DNA from: JANLSO01 sp031362405 | GTDB taxonomy: Bacteria > Actinomycetota > Thermoleophilia > Miltoncostaeales > Miltoncostaeaceae | Reading direction: 5' to 3' | Length of the DNA stretch: 38,600 nt | Assembly (NCBI GenBank): GCA_031362405.1 | Contig: JANLSO010000005.1 | Coordinates: 1 to 38,600, forward strand | Shown: one piece after another, positions 1 through 8,838 of the stretch | Layout: each line of letters starts with the position of its first letter | Numbering within the stretch: the first letter of the stretch is position 1 | The notes under the pieces: generated by a model | Seen by the model: only the letters and a program-made list of their open reading frames with translations | What the model was told of the DNA's origin: nothing | Databases searched by the model: none | Position numbers and translations under genes: made by a program

Positions 1-467
1 CGCTGCGAAACGCCGGACTCGGCGTTGATGGCGGGCCCATCTTTGAGCGCGTCTACGATCAACTGCGAGTTACTCGGGTCCGTGGGCTTGATCTCGAACT
101 TGGCCGGGAAGATGTTGCCGGGGACTTCTTCAAGGATCCTCGAGTCGTTGAAGCGCGTCTTCATGATCTCCAGCGCCTCGGCCTTCGACACGTAGTCGAA
201 GCTGGCGACCACGCCCTTTGCACGCAGCGCCTCGATCTGCTTCTGGAGGCCCTCGACCTGGCTTTGGGTCGCGGCGTCGCTGATGTAGGCGTTGACGTCG
301 ATGCGCTTCTTTTGAGCGTCGACCGTCGACTGGACGTAGAGGTACGACGCGATGAACGCGCCGAGAATAAAGACGGCAATCATCACGGTGACCGTCGCGG
401 CGACCGAAATGGCCGCGTTCGCGCGGATCGACCGCACCGCCTCTTTGAAGAAGAAGCCGGGCTTCAC
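1..467 (-). CDS. ftsX: Cell division protein FtsX, N-terminal part (cut by window edge)
   Basis: FtsX is the membrane subunit of the FtsEX complex, which couples ATP hydrolysis to activation of peptidoglycan hydrolases at the division site. About 155 codons are visible. They show a basic N-terminus (KPGFFFKEAVRSIRAN), a first membrane segment at about residues 18-43, and then the start of the extracellular loop with an FDYVSKAEAL motif typical of the family. The GTG start at 465-467 overlaps the ftsE stop as GTGA, so the two genes are translationally coupled. The gene continues beyond base 1, so its last three membrane segments are not seen. The identification is firm from the motifs and from the ftsE partner. 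Confidence 0.9.
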   Translation of the reverse strand, partial: MKPGFFFKEAVRSIRANAAISVAATVTVMIAVFILGAFIASYLYVQSTVDAQKKRIDVNAYISDAATQSQVEGLQKQIEALRAKGVVASFDYVSKAEALEIMKTRFNDSRILEEVPGNIFPAKFEIKPTDPSNSQLIVDALKDGPAINAESGVSQ

Positions 468-1279
468 TGGTCCACCGTCGCGTAGCTGGCCGAGCGTTCG
501 TCGCGCACGAGCTTGCCGTTCTCGAGGGCAATCACGCGCATCTGCATTTTGTCGACCAGGTCACGGTCGTGAGTGGCCATCAGAATGGTCGTGCCGGTCC
601 GGTTGATGCGGTACAGAAGCTGCATGATCCCGATCGAGGTTTCGGGGTCGAGGTTCCCCGTCGGCTCGTCAGCGATCAGAAGCCGCGGGTGGTTGACGAA
701 TGCCCGGGCGATCGAGACGCGCTGCTGCTCACCGCCGGAGAGTTCGGTCGATAGGCGCTGTGACTTGTCGGAGAGGCCGACAAGAGCAAGGATCTCCGGC
801 ACCTTGCGGCGGATCGCACGCGGCGCTTCGCCGGTGACCTGCAGGGCGTAGGCGACGTTCTCGTACACCGAGCGGCCCGGCAAGAGCTTGTAATCCTGAA
901 AGACGCAGCCAATGCCGCGACGCAGGTAGGGCACCTTGCTGCGGCGCAGCCGGCCGAGGTTGCGGCCGCCGACCGTCACCGTTCCGGAGGTCGCGTCGAG
1001 CTCTTTGATGAGCAGGCGGATGAACGTCGACTTGCCCGACCCCGAGGGGCCGACGAGGAAGACGAACTCGCCCGCCTCGATGGAGAGGGAGACGTTCTCG
1101 AGGCCGACCGAGTTGCCCTGGTAGGTCTTGGTGACGTTGTCGAGGATGACCATCGCTCCGTCACCGGGGCGCAGGATGCTGCGGCGGTCGATGCGGCGCT
1201 CGACCACGCCGCGGCGGCGCAGCAGGCGATGGTCGTCGGTGTCAGCCGCAGGAGGGCTGGGTGTTTCGTCTGTACTCAT
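464..1279 (-). CDS. ftsE: Cell division ATP-binding protein FtsE
   Basis: This is the ABC ATPase partner of FtsX. It has a Walker A motif (GPSGSGKST), the signature LSGGEQQR, a Walker B motif (LLIADEPT) and the H-loop (MATHDRD), in a core of normal FtsE length. Two starts are possible. ATG at 1279 adds 42 residues rich in Arg, Pro and Asp, and this extension keeps G/C-rich third codon positions like real coding sequence. ATG at 1153, preceded by GGAG, gives exactly 229 residues, the usual length in actinobacteria. I list the longer form but cannot exclude the shorter. The gene is divergent from thrC and lies directly upstream of ftsX. Confidence 0.93.
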   Translation of the reverse strand: MSTDETPSPPAADTDDHRLLRRRGVVERRIDRRSILRPGDGAMVILDNVTKTYQGNSVGLENVSLSIEAGEFVFLVGPSGSGKSTFIRLLIKELDATSGTVTVGGRNLGRLRRSKVPYLRRGIGCVFQDYKLLPGRSVYENVAYALQVTGEAPRAIRRKVPEILALVGLSDKSQRLSTELSGGEQQRVSIARAFVNHPRLLIADEPTGNLDPETSIGIMQLLYRINRTGTTILMATHDRDLVDKMQMRVIALENGKLVRDERSASYATVDQ

Positions 1280-1403
1280 GGTGCGACCCCGGGGCGGGCG
1301 GCCGAGAATGTCGGCGCCGATTCGGACGGGGCGCGGGTGCCTCCGTCGGGGCGCCGTAGGGGGCGCCGTGAAGCCGTGGACAGGAAAGCGTGAGTTCGGT
1401 CAG

Positions 1404-1432
1404 TTGTCAATCCGCCAAAACCCCTGGAAAAT
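1404..1432 (+). promoter_or_regulatory. Predicted sigma-70-type promoter for thrC
   Basis: TTGTCA (1404-1409) is followed after 17 bases by GAAAAT (1427-1432), placing transcription start near 1440 and giving thrC a leader of roughly 95 bases. The match is moderate. The leader is unusually A-rich for this genome around 1418-1438. No threonine-rich leader peptide was seen in it. Confidence 0.4.
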
Positions 1433-1535
1433 GGAAAATCGCGTGCAGCATCGTCGTGAATCGTTCGCCGTTCTGGGGCGGAGTCCTTGCCATCATGGAC
1501 GCGAACCCAGACCGTCGCACCCCGTGGAGGAATGC

Positions 1536-2945
1536 GTGAACTACATCAGTACCCGCGGCGATCGCAGCCCCCGAGGGTTCTGCGACATCCTCCTGGAGGG
1601 GCTGGCGCCCGATGGCGGGCTCTATCTGCCGGCGCACTATCCCCAGGTCGACGGGGCGACGCTCACGCGTTGGCGCGGCCTCGACTACGCCGACCTCGCA
1701 TTCGAGGTGCTGACGCTGTTCATCGACGACATTCCCCGCGCCGATCTACACACGATGGTTCACGCGATCTACACGGCAGAGGTCTTCGGCACACCCGAGA
1801 TCACGCCGCTGACACCGCTCGAGGCAGGCGTCGTTCTGCAGGGACTGTCGAACGGGCCCACGCTGGCCTTCAAAGACATGGCGATGCAGCTGCTCGGCCA
1901 TCTGTTCGAGTACGAGCTGGGACGCCGATCGCAGGAACTCAACATTCTCGGCGCCACCTCGGGCGATACGGGCAGCGCCGCCGAGTACGCGATGCGGGGC
2001 CGGCGCGGGGTGCGCGTCTTCATGCTGAGCCCGAAGGACCGCATGAGCCCTTTTCAGCAGGCACAGATGTTCAGTCTGCAGGATCCGAACATCCACAACC
2101 TCGTCGTCGACGGGGTGTTCGACGACTGCCAGGACATCGTCAAGGCCGTCTCGAACGATCTGGCGTTCAAGCGCACCCACCACATCGGCACGGTCAACTC
2201 GATCAACTGGGCACGGCTGCTGGCGCAGGTCGTCTACTACGTCGCCGGCTACTTGCGCGCGACGCAGACGAACAACGAGCGCGTCGATTTCACCGTGCCC
2301 TCGGGTAACTTCGGCAATGTCTGCGCCGGTCACGTCGCCCGGATGATGGGCGTCCCGATCAGGAAGCTGGTGGTGGCGACGAACGAAAACAACGTCCTCG
2401 ACGAGTTCTTTCGCACGGGGAGCTACGCCGTTCGTGGCGCGGCGCAGACCCATGAGACCTCGAGCCCCTCGATGGACATCTCCAAGGCCTCGAACTTCGA
2501 GCGCTTCGCGTTCGACCTGCTCGGGCGCGACGCCGAGCGCACCCAGGAGCTTTTCGGCGAACAGGTTGCGCGCCGTGGTGGCTTCACGCTCGACGCCGAC
2601 GAGTTCGCCCGCGTGGCGGATTTCGGCTTCGTGTCGGGGAGCAGCACCCATGCCGACCGCATCGCCACCATCCGCGACACCGAAAAACGGTTCGGCGTGA
2701 CCATCGACCCGCACACCGCCGACGGAGTGAAAGTCGCGCGCGAGCACTCCACGCCCGGCACGCCCATGTTGGTGCTCGAAACCGCCCTGCCGGTGAAGTT
2801 CTCGGCCACGACCCGGGAGGCCCTTGGCAGCGAGCCGGCGCGCCCGGCAGCCCTGGTCGGCATCGAAGACCTCCCCAAACGCTTCGCCGCGATACCGGCG
2901 AGCACGGACGCCGTCAAAGCATTCATCGCCGAGCACAGTCAGTAG
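1536..2945 (+). CDS. thrC: Threonine synthase
   Basis: This PLP-dependent enzyme converts O-phosphohomoserine to threonine, the last step of threonine biosynthesis. The protein has 469 residues and starts with MNYISTRGD. It belongs to the longer threonine synthase class found in proteobacteria and fungi, not the short class of about 350 residues common in Gram-positives. The PLP-binding lysine is K113 in GPTLAFKDMAMQ, and the cofactor phosphate loop is in ATSGDTGSAA. The reading frame stays open upstream to 1128, but the GTG at 1536 has a clear ribosome binding site (GGAGG at 1526-1530, five bases away) and matches the family N-terminus. It precedes the cupin gene by 10 bases. Confidence 0.95.
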   Translation: MNYISTRGDRSPRGFCDILLEGLAPDGGLYLPAHYPQVDGATLTRWRGLDYADLAFEVLTLFIDDIPRADLHTMVHAIYTAEVFGTPEITPLTPLEAGVVLQGLSNGPTLAFKDMAMQLLGHLFEYELGRRSQELNILGATSGDTGSAAEYAMRGRRGVRVFMLSPKDRMSPFQQAQMFSLQDPNIHNLVVDGVFDDCQDIVKAVSNDLAFKRTHHIGTVNSINWARLLAQVVYYVAGYLRATQTNNERVDFTVPSGNFGNVCAGHVARMMGVPIRKLVVATNENNVLDEFFRTGSYAVRGAAQTHETSSPSMDISKASNFERFAFDLLGRDAERTQELFGEQVARRGGFTLDADEFARVADFGFVSGSSTHADRIATIRDTEKRFGVTIDPHTADGVKVAREHSTPGTPMLVLETALPVKFSATTREALGSEPARPAALVGIEDLPKRFAAIPASTDAVKAFIAEHSQ

Positions 2946-2955
2946 GAGGAGTTCG

Positions 2956-3378
2956 ATGGGTTACCGAGCGCTCAACGCCGCAGACGCCTTCTGGCGTCCG
3001 TCCAATCAGATGGGCGTTCTGAACACCGACCTCGCCAACCAGCTCGGCGCGGAGCATTTGGGCGCGCGACTTTGGCGACTGCATCCCGGCCAGGCCTCGA
3101 CCCGCCACCGCCACCGAGTGACCGAGGAGATCTACGTCGTGCTCGAAGGCACCGGCCGACTGCGCGTCGATGACGACCTTCTGACCCTGACGCCGCTTTC
3201 TACGATCTACGTCGAGCCCACCTCGATCCGCCAGATCTTCAACGACACCGATGCCGACCAGCTCTGGCTGATCTTCGGCGCCCCGACCGAGCCCGCAAAC
3301 ACCCTCGAAATGTCGGCCGCCGACCTGACCTCTCTCTACCCCGACGGCCCGAAGGCTCTTCCACCGGAACTGCAGTAG
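2956..3378 (+). CDS. Small single-domain cupin protein
   Basis: The 140-residue protein has one cupin beta-barrel. The metal-binding motif is visible as STRHRHRVTEEIYVVLEGTG (His-His-Glu), and a second motif half ends around SIRQIFNDTDADQLWLIF. Proteins of this size bind one metal ion and often act on or sense small molecules; the substrate cannot be told from sequence. The start is the ATG at 2956 with a strong AGGAGGAG ribosome binding site (2944-2951) that overlaps the thrC stop. The two genes are therefore probably one transcript, which ends at the hairpin just downstream. Confidence 0.85.
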   Translation: MGYRALNAADAFWRPSNQMGVLNTDLANQLGAEHLGARLWRLHPGQASTRHRHRVTEEIYVVLEGTGRLRVDDDLLTLTPLSTIYVEPTSIRQIFNDTDADQLWLIFGAPTEPANTLEMSAADLTSLYPDGPKALPPELQ

Positions 3379-3380
3379 AC

Positions 3381-3444
3381 CGGTGCCCGGGACACAAAAA
3401 CAAACGTAGGCGCATGCGCGTTTGTTTTTGTGTCCCGGGCACCG
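3381..3444. repeat. Perfect 26-bp inverted repeat, likely bidirectional terminator
   Basis: The arms 3381-3406 and 3419-3444 are perfect reverse complements around a 12-base loop. Each arm contains GGTGCCCGGGACAC next to an A-rich or T-rich stretch (ACAAAAACAAACG and its complement). The element lies between the convergent ends of the cupin and glycosyltransferase genes, which fits a terminator acting in both directions. The arms are much longer than termination needs. A near-identical half copy lies at 25332-25364, which points to a dispersed REP-like element. Confidence 0.85.
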
Positions 3445-3453
3445 GGACTCTCT

Positions 3454-4542
3454 CTATGCCGGAACGCCGGAGGCCGCGGTCTCGCGGTAGAGCTCGACGA
3501 GCGCCCCGACGTGGCCTTCAACGGTGAACTGGTGGCGCTGCTCGGCAACACGGACTCTCAGAGCGGGTAGATCCGACTCGTTGAGCTGCTCCGCGAGGTC
3601 GCCGGGGTGCTCCACAACGATGCCCACGCCATGGTCGGCGACCAGGCGCTCGAGGGCCCGGTGTGGGCCAACCGCGATCGGCAAACCCGACGCGAGGTAC
3701 TCGAAAGCCTTGTTCGGGAGAGCGGTGTCGAGATGCGCGGCGTTAAGGCCGGTGTTGAAGGCCGTCCAGCCCACGTCGTACGCCGGTAGAGCGCGCAGGA
3801 GCGCGGCGGGCTCGTGCGTTTCCATCAACCGCATCCCCGGGGTGCGTGCCGCCAGGTCGCGGTACGCCGGTGCGTCGCGGTTGGGAAAGACATCAATCGA
3901 CAGCCCCGACGCGGCAATGGCGACGAAATGGTCGCGCAGGTCGTAATGGCTGCCGTTTGCCGACAGGCTTCCCTCGTAGACGACCCGCGGCGGTCCCGCA
4001 TCGGCGCGCGCCGTAGTGTCGGATGCGAGGTCTCGGGCAAGCGCGTAGTTGGCGAACAAGAGCCGGCGCTCGGGCGTCGCGTGACGGGCGTCGATCTCAT
4101 CCAACATCTCGCGTGAGACGGCGACGAGCGCTGCGCAGCCTTCGATCGCGGCAGATTCCAGTTCGGCGGGGTCCTCGGGATCTTCGAAGCCGTCCTCATA
4201 CGGGGTCTGGCGAAGACTCATGAGATCGTGGACGTCGTGGATCACGGGGACGCGGCCATCAACGACATTCAGGGCCAGCACCGTCAGCGAGTCGGGCAGA
4301 TTGTGGCTGTGGATGAGGGTCGGCTGGAACTGCGCAACGACGGCGGCGAGGGCGGACGTCGGATCGGTGGGTGGCAGCGCCCACCAGTGGTCGAAGAGTT
4401 CGTCTCCCGATCCGTACCAGCCGGTGAGGGTCTTTCCTTGGTACGCGAAGCCCAAAGAGATTTCGGGATGGAGCGCGCGCAGCCCAAACGCGTACTTCAT
4501 CGCCCGGATGCACGGCTGACGCTGCAGGAAGAGAACTCTCAC
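3454..4542 (-). CDS. GT-B fold glycosyltransferase (family 4-like)
   Basis: The 362-residue protein begins MRVLFLQRQPCIRAMKYAFG and has the two-lobe layout of retaining GT-B enzymes. The N-terminal lobe includes LIHSHNLPDSLTVLAL and VIHDVHDLMSLRQTPYEDG, and the C-terminal lobe has the sugar-nucleotide region KAFEYLASGLPIAVGPHRAL. It is expected to be cytoplasmic and to transfer a sugar from a nucleotide donor to a surface glycan or small molecule; donor and acceptor are unknown. Its ATG overlaps the stop of the upstream acyltransferase by four bases, so the two enzymes probably decorate the same product. Confidence 0.85.
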   Translation of the reverse strand: MRVLFLQRQPCIRAMKYAFGLRALHPEISLGFAYQGKTLTGWYGSGDELFDHWWALPPTDPTSALAAVVAQFQPTLIHSHNLPDSLTVLALNVVDGRVPVIHDVHDLMSLRQTPYEDGFEDPEDPAELESAAIEGCAALVAVSREMLDEIDARHATPERRLLFANYALARDLASDTTARADAGPPRVVYEGSLSANGSHYDLRDHFVAIAASGLSIDVFPNRDAPAYRDLAARTPGMRLMETHEPAALLRALPAYDVGWTAFNTGLNAAHLDTALPNKAFEYLASGLPIAVGPHRALERLVADHGVGIVVEHPGDLAEQLNESDLPALRVRVAEQRHQFTVEGHVGALVELYRETAASGVPA

Positions 4543-5003
4543 GAGCGGATCTCTCGCCGGTCGCGCAGGACCTTTGCGGGGTTACCCACCGCGATCGTGA
4601 AATCGGGGACGTCCTTGGCCACGACGCTGCCGGCGCCGATCACGCATCCCTCGCCGATGGTCACGCCGGGGAGAATGCTCACGCCCATGCCGATCCAGCA
4701 ATCCGGCCCGATGGTGACGTGACCGGACGTCCACCCCTGATCTTGGATCGGGGCTCCGAGGTCCATCTCGTGGTTGGCGGTGTGAATCATCGTGTACGGG
4801 CCGAAGATCGAGCGGTCGCCGATCGTGAGGCCCCCGTATCCATTGACGTAGCAGCCGTAGTTGAAACCCACCCGGTCGCCGATCGTCACCCGGTCGCCGT
4901 TCAACCAAACGATGATGTCGAGGTAAAAGGATCCTTCACCGACGCTCGCCGCATCTGCGGGCCGGAAGGGGATGACGCTCTTACTACGCTCCGTGATCAT
5001 CAT
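4539..5003 (-). CDS. Left-handed beta-helix (hexapeptide repeat) acyltransferase
   Basis: The 154-residue protein consists mainly of hexapeptide repeats (LTIGDRSIFGPYT, VTIGPDCWIGMGVSILPG, VTIGEGCVIGAGSVVAKDVP). It ends with the family signature AVGNPAKVLRDRR and has the likely catalytic His in MIHTANHEMD. It resembles maltose/galactoside O-acetyltransferases and sugar acyltransferases of surface polysaccharide clusters and should use acetyl-CoA or another acyl-CoA. A TTG at 5030 would extend it by nine residues. The ATG at 5003 has GAGGTG six bases upstream and is preferred. The coupled glycosyltransferase downstream suggests an acetylated sugar. Confidence 0.88.
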   Translation of the reverse strand: MMITERSKSVIPFRPADAASVGEGSFYLDIIVWLNGDRVTIGDRVGFNYGCYVNGYGGLTIGDRSIFGPYTMIHTANHEMDLGAPIQDQGWTSGHVTIGPDCWIGMGVSILPGVTIGEGCVIGAGSVVAKDVPDFTIAVGNPAKVLRDRREIRS

Positions 5004-5091
5004 GGGGCTCACCTCGGTAAGGAGTGGCAACGGCCCGCGATCCTACCCCGAGGCCCTCTCTCGCCGGAACCGCGCTACCCCAGTGCCCGGT

Positions 5092-6210
5092 CTACTTGGA
5101 GCGGCGTTCCAGCTCGGCGCGGATGAAGGGGTCGAGGTCGCCGTCGAGGACGGCTTGGGCGTTACCCGATTCGTGGTTTGTGCGGAGGTCTTTGACCATC
5201 GTGTAGGGGTGGACGACGTAGCTACGGATCTGGCTGCCGAAGCCGATCGTCATGCTCTCGCCGCGGGCCTTGGCGGCCTCCTGTTCGCGGCGTTCCAGCT
5301 CGCGCTGGACAAGGCGCGACCGGAGCATCGTCATCGCCGTCGCCCGATTCTGCATCTGCGAGCGCTCGTTCTGGCACTGGACCACCACGCCCGTCGGGAG
5401 ATGCGTGATGCGGATCGCCGACTCGGTCTTGTTGACGTGCTGGCCGCCGGCGCCCGATGCTCGGTAGGTGTCGACGCGGAGATCCTTCTCGTCGATGTCC
5501 ACCGCGACGTCGTCGGACACAAGCGGGCCGACCTCGACGGCAGCGAAGCTCGTCTGGCGGCGATTCGCGGAGTCAAACGGAGACAGTCGCACCAGGCGAT
5601 GTACGCCGCGCTCGGCTGACAGCAGACCGTAGGCGTTGGTGCCCGCAACGGTCAGGGTGGCGCTCTTGATACCGGCCTCGGTGCCGTCTTGCATCTCCTT
5701 GATGTCGACCTTCAGCCCGCGCGAGTCGGCCCAGCGGGTGTACATGCGCACCATCATCTCGGCCCAATCTTGGGCGTCGGTACCACCCTCGCCGGCGTTG
5801 ATCGTCATCACGGCGTCGCCTGCGTCGTGCTCGCCCGAGAACAGGCGTGCCTCCTCCAGGCGGCCGAGTTGGGCGTCGACCCGGTCGAGGGCCGACATCA
5901 CCTCGGTGAGGAACTCGCCGGCGTCGTCTTCGCCGTCGGCCAGCTCGACCAGGGTTTCGAGGTCGGCGATCTCCTGCTCGATGCTGCGATATTCGGCGAC
6001 GCGATCACGTGCGGAGGCGTGCTCGGTCGACACCTGGGCCGCCGTGGCGGCGGCGTCCCAGAAACCCGGTTCCTGCATGCGTTGCTCGAGCTCGGCGACC
6101 ATCGTGTCGAGCGCCGGCGGGTTCAGATGCTCGCCGAGGGACGCCGCACGCACGCCCAAAGCGGCGATGCGCTGACCCAACCCCTCGGACCTCTCGTCAA
6201 TCGGGCTCAC
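5092..6210 (-). CDS. prfB: Peptide chain release factor 2
   Basis: RF2 recognises UGA and UAA stop codons and triggers peptide release. The 372-residue protein has the stop-codon-reading tripeptide SPF (residues 210-212) and the catalytic GGQ (255-257) in RASGAGGQHVNKTESAIRITH-type context. The frame is continuous from the GTG start; the in-frame UGA and programmed +1 shift known from many bacterial prfB genes are not present. The GTG immediately follows the secA TAG with no bases between, so translation is probably coupled to secA. About 90 bases separate it from the acyltransferase downstream. Confidence 0.96.
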   Translation of the reverse strand: MSPIDERSEGLGQRIAALGVRAASLGEHLNPPALDTMVAELEQRMQEPGFWDAAATAAQVSTEHASARDRVAEYRSIEQEIADLETLVELADGEDDAGEFLTEVMSALDRVDAQLGRLEEARLFSGEHDAGDAVMTINAGEGGTDAQDWAEMMVRMYTRWADSRGLKVDIKEMQDGTEAGIKSATLTVAGTNAYGLLSAERGVHRLVRLSPFDSANRRQTSFAAVEVGPLVSDDVAVDIDEKDLRVDTYRASGAGGQHVNKTESAIRITHLPTGVVVQCQNERSQMQNRATAMTMLRSRLVQRELERREQEAAKARGESMTIGFGSQIRSYVVHPYTMVKDLRTNHESGNAQAVLDGDLDPFIRAELERRSK

Positions 6211-8838
6211 CTATGCGGCGCCGTGGCACCGCTTGTACTTCTTGCCCGAACCGCACGGGCAGGGGTCGTTGCGGCCGACCTCGTCGGTGACGATCCGCTG
6301 CTCTACCGGCGCAAGCGGCCCGGTCTGCTCGTCGTCGTCGTCCTGCTCATCGTCGTCGGCGACACCCTCGGCGACCGCCGCGGCCGCAATGCCGGAGAAA
6401 CCCTGAATCGGCTCGCTCGCGTAGGTGTACTCGACCTGATCGGGGGTTTGGGCCTCGATCTCGGGCTTCGCCTCGACCTCGATGTGGAACATGTATCGAA
6501 CGAACTCACTCTTCACGAGGCCCATGGTCTCGTCGAACATCGTGTGACCCTCGAGCCGGTACTCCGACAGGGGGTCCTTCTGGCCAAGAGCGCGTAGATG
6601 AATGCCCTCGCGCAGGTAGTCCATTGCGTAGAGGTGCTCACGCCAGTTCACGTCGACGAGCTGCAAGAGAACCGCGCGCTCGATGTCACGGGTCAGCTCG
6701 GGGCCGATCTCGATCTCGCGACGCTCGTAGGCCTCCATCGCATCGTCTTCGAGCTGGTCGAGGAGGTCTTCGCGGGTCAGCGATTCGCCGCCGTCGGCGC
6801 CGTTGAGCGGCAGGTCGGCCGGCCCAAAGCCCACCGGATAGTACGATTTAAGCGTCGTGAACAGCCCGTCGATGTCCCAGTCGGCGGGCAGGGTGTCGTC
6901 CTCACCAAAGCTGTCGACCTGCTCGACCAGAACCTCGGCTGTCCAGTCACGCGCCTGCTCGCCGAGGTCTTCGCCTTCGAGTACGCGGCGACGTTCGGCG
7001 TAGATGACCTCACGCTGCTTGTTCAGCACGTCGTCGTACTCGAGCACGCGCTTTCTGATGTTGAAGTTCATCTCCTCAACCTTGCGCTGTGCACCCTCGA
7101 CGGTCTTGGAGAGCATCCGCGATTCGATCGGCAGATCCTCACCGGGACCGAGGCGGTCGAGGATGCGGTAGATCCGGTCCCCCGCGAAGATCCGGATGAG
7201 GTCGTCTTCTGCGGAGAGGTAGAAGCGCGAGCGACCGGGGTCGCCCTGACGGCCTGAGCGACCACGAAGCTGGTTGTCGATCCGGCGACTCTCGTGGCGC
7301 TCGGTGCCGATCACGTAGAGCCCACCGAGCTCTTCGACGCCATCGCCGAGCTTGATGTCGACACCACGGCCGGCCATGTTCGTCGCGATCGTGACGGAAC
7401 CCCGCTGGCCGGCGTCTTTGATGACCTCTGCCTCGCGATCGTGCTGCTTGGCGTTCAGCACCGCGTGCGGGATGCCGCGTGTATCGAGCATCCCCGACAA
7501 CATCTCCGAGATCTCGACGGAGATCGTGCCCACGAGCACCGGCTGGCCACGCTCATGGGCCTCGGCGATGTCCTCGATGGCGGCCGCGAACTTGGCGTCT
7601 TTGGTCTTGAAGATGTAATCGACCTCGTCGATTCGCACCATGTCGCGGTGCGTCGGAATCGCGACCACATCGGTCTCGTAGATCTTTGAGAACTCGTTGG
7701 CCTCGGTGGAGGCAGTGCCGGTCATCCCCGAGAGCTTCTCGTACATGCGGAAGTAGTTCTGCAGGGTGATCGTGGCGAGGGTCTGGTTCTCCTCGCGGAT
7801 CTTCAGGCCCTCCTTGGCTTCGATCGCCTGGTGCAGGCCCTCCGAATACCGGCGCCCTTCGAGCACGCGCCCGGTGAACTCGTCGACGATCAGCACCTCG
7901 CCCTCGCGAACGATGTACTCGTCGTCCTTCTTGTAGAGCGCGTGTGCCTTGAGGCCCTGGATCAGGTGGTTCACGAGCTGCCCATGGATGTCGAGGTAGA
8001 GGTTCTCGATGCCCAGCGCCCGCTCGACCTTGTCGACGCCACTCTCGGTCGGCGACACGGTGCGGTGCTTCTCGTCGACCTCGAAGTCGGCGCCCTTGCG
8101 CAGGGTCGGCACGATTCGGGCGAAGCGGTAGTACGTGTCGGCCGCGGCCTCGGGAACGCCCGAGATGATCAGCGGTGTGCGGGCCTCGTCGATAAGGATC
8201 GAGTCGACCTCGTCGACGATGCAAAAGAAGTAGCCACGTTGAACGCAGTCCTCCAGGCGAACCGCCATGTTGTCGCGCAGGTAGTCAAAGCCGAACTCGG
8301 AGTTCGTGCCGTACGTGACGTCGCAGGCGTACGCGTCGCGGCGAGCCTCGGGCGGCATCATCGAGCTGATCACGCCGACCGAGATTCCGAGGGCGGTGTA
8401 GAGCGGCGTCATCCATTCGGCATCGCGGGTCGCGAGGTAATCGTTGACCGTCACAACGTGGATGCCGCGGCCCGAGATCGCGTTCAGGTAGACGGCCGGC
8501 GTGGCGGCAAGCGTCTTGCCCTCACCGGTCTTCATCTCCGAGATACGCCCGAGATGCAGTGCGTGCGCGCCGATCAGCTGGACGTCGTACAGACGCATGC
8601 CCATCGTGCGAACACCAACCTCTCGCACCAGCGCAAAGGCTTCTTCCAGGAGGTCGTCGAGCGGCTCCCCCCCGACCGCGCGGGCACGCAGGGCATCGCT
8701 CGCTTCCCGCAGTTCCGCGTCGGAGAGCTTCTGCAGAGCGGGCTCGCGTTCAGCGATGCGCTTCACGCGCGACTGGATCTGCTTCATCGCCCGGCCCTCG
8801 CCGAGGCGCAGAACCTTGTTCAGGAGGTCGGTCGTCAT
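6211..8838 (-). CDS. secA: Preprotein translocase ATPase SecA
   Basis: SecA is the motor that drives unfolded preproteins through SecYEG. From the ATG at 8838 the protein has 875 residues. Walker A is MKTGEGKT at 102-109, the same numbering as in E. coli SecA. The DEAD-like motif is VDEVDSILIDEARTPLIISG, the helicase motor 2 includes TNMAGRGVDI, and the C-terminus is a zinc-binding SEC-C motif (RNDPCPCGSGKKYKRCHG). An upstream in-frame start at 8928 exists, but its product (PTDARPSWSRALRS) does not look like SecA. The 8838 start has GAAGG nearby and fits the family. It lies between hpf and prfB. Confidence 0.97.
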   Translation of the reverse strand: MTTDLLNKVLRLGEGRAMKQIQSRVKRIAEREPALQKLSDAELREASDALRARAVGGEPLDDLLEEAFALVREVGVRTMGMRLYDVQLIGAHALHLGRISEMKTGEGKTLAATPAVYLNAISGRGIHVVTVNDYLATRDAEWMTPLYTALGISVGVISSMMPPEARRDAYACDVTYGTNSEFGFDYLRDNMAVRLEDCVQRGYFFCIVDEVDSILIDEARTPLIISGVPEAAADTYYRFARIVPTLRKGADFEVDEKHRTVSPTESGVDKVERALGIENLYLDIHGQLVNHLIQGLKAHALYKKDDEYIVREGEVLIVDEFTGRVLEGRRYSEGLHQAIEAKEGLKIREENQTLATITLQNYFRMYEKLSGMTGTASTEANEFSKIYETDVVAIPTHRDMVRIDEVDYIFKTKDAKFAAAIEDIAEAHERGQPVLVGTISVEISEMLSGMLDTRGIPHAVLNAKQHDREAEVIKDAGQRGSVTIATNMAGRGVDIKLGDGVEELGGLYVIGTERHESRRIDNQLRGRSGRQGDPGRSRFYLSAEDDLIRIFAGDRIYRILDRLGPGEDLPIESRMLSKTVEGAQRKVEEMNFNIRKRVLEYDDVLNKQREVIYAERRRVLEGEDLGEQARDWTAEVLVEQVDSFGEDDTLPADWDIDGLFTTLKSYYPVGFGPADLPLNGADGGESLTREDLLDQLEDDAMEAYERREIEIGPELTRDIERAVLLQLVDVNWREHLYAMDYLREGIHLRALGQKDPLSEYRLEGHTMFDETMGLVKSEFVRYMFHIEVEAKPEIEAQTPDQVEYTYASEPIQGFSGIAAAAVAEGVADDDEQDDDDEQTGPLAPVEQRIVTDEVGRNDPCPCGSGKKYKRCHGAA

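Noticed and set aside
1128..1535. N-terminal extension of threonine synthase
   Set aside because: The extension has no family similarity, crosses the predicted promoter, and the GTG at 1536 has a strong ribosome binding site.
1440..1535. Threonine attenuator leader
   Set aside because: No short peptide rich in Thr or Ile codons and no terminator-antiterminator pair were seen.
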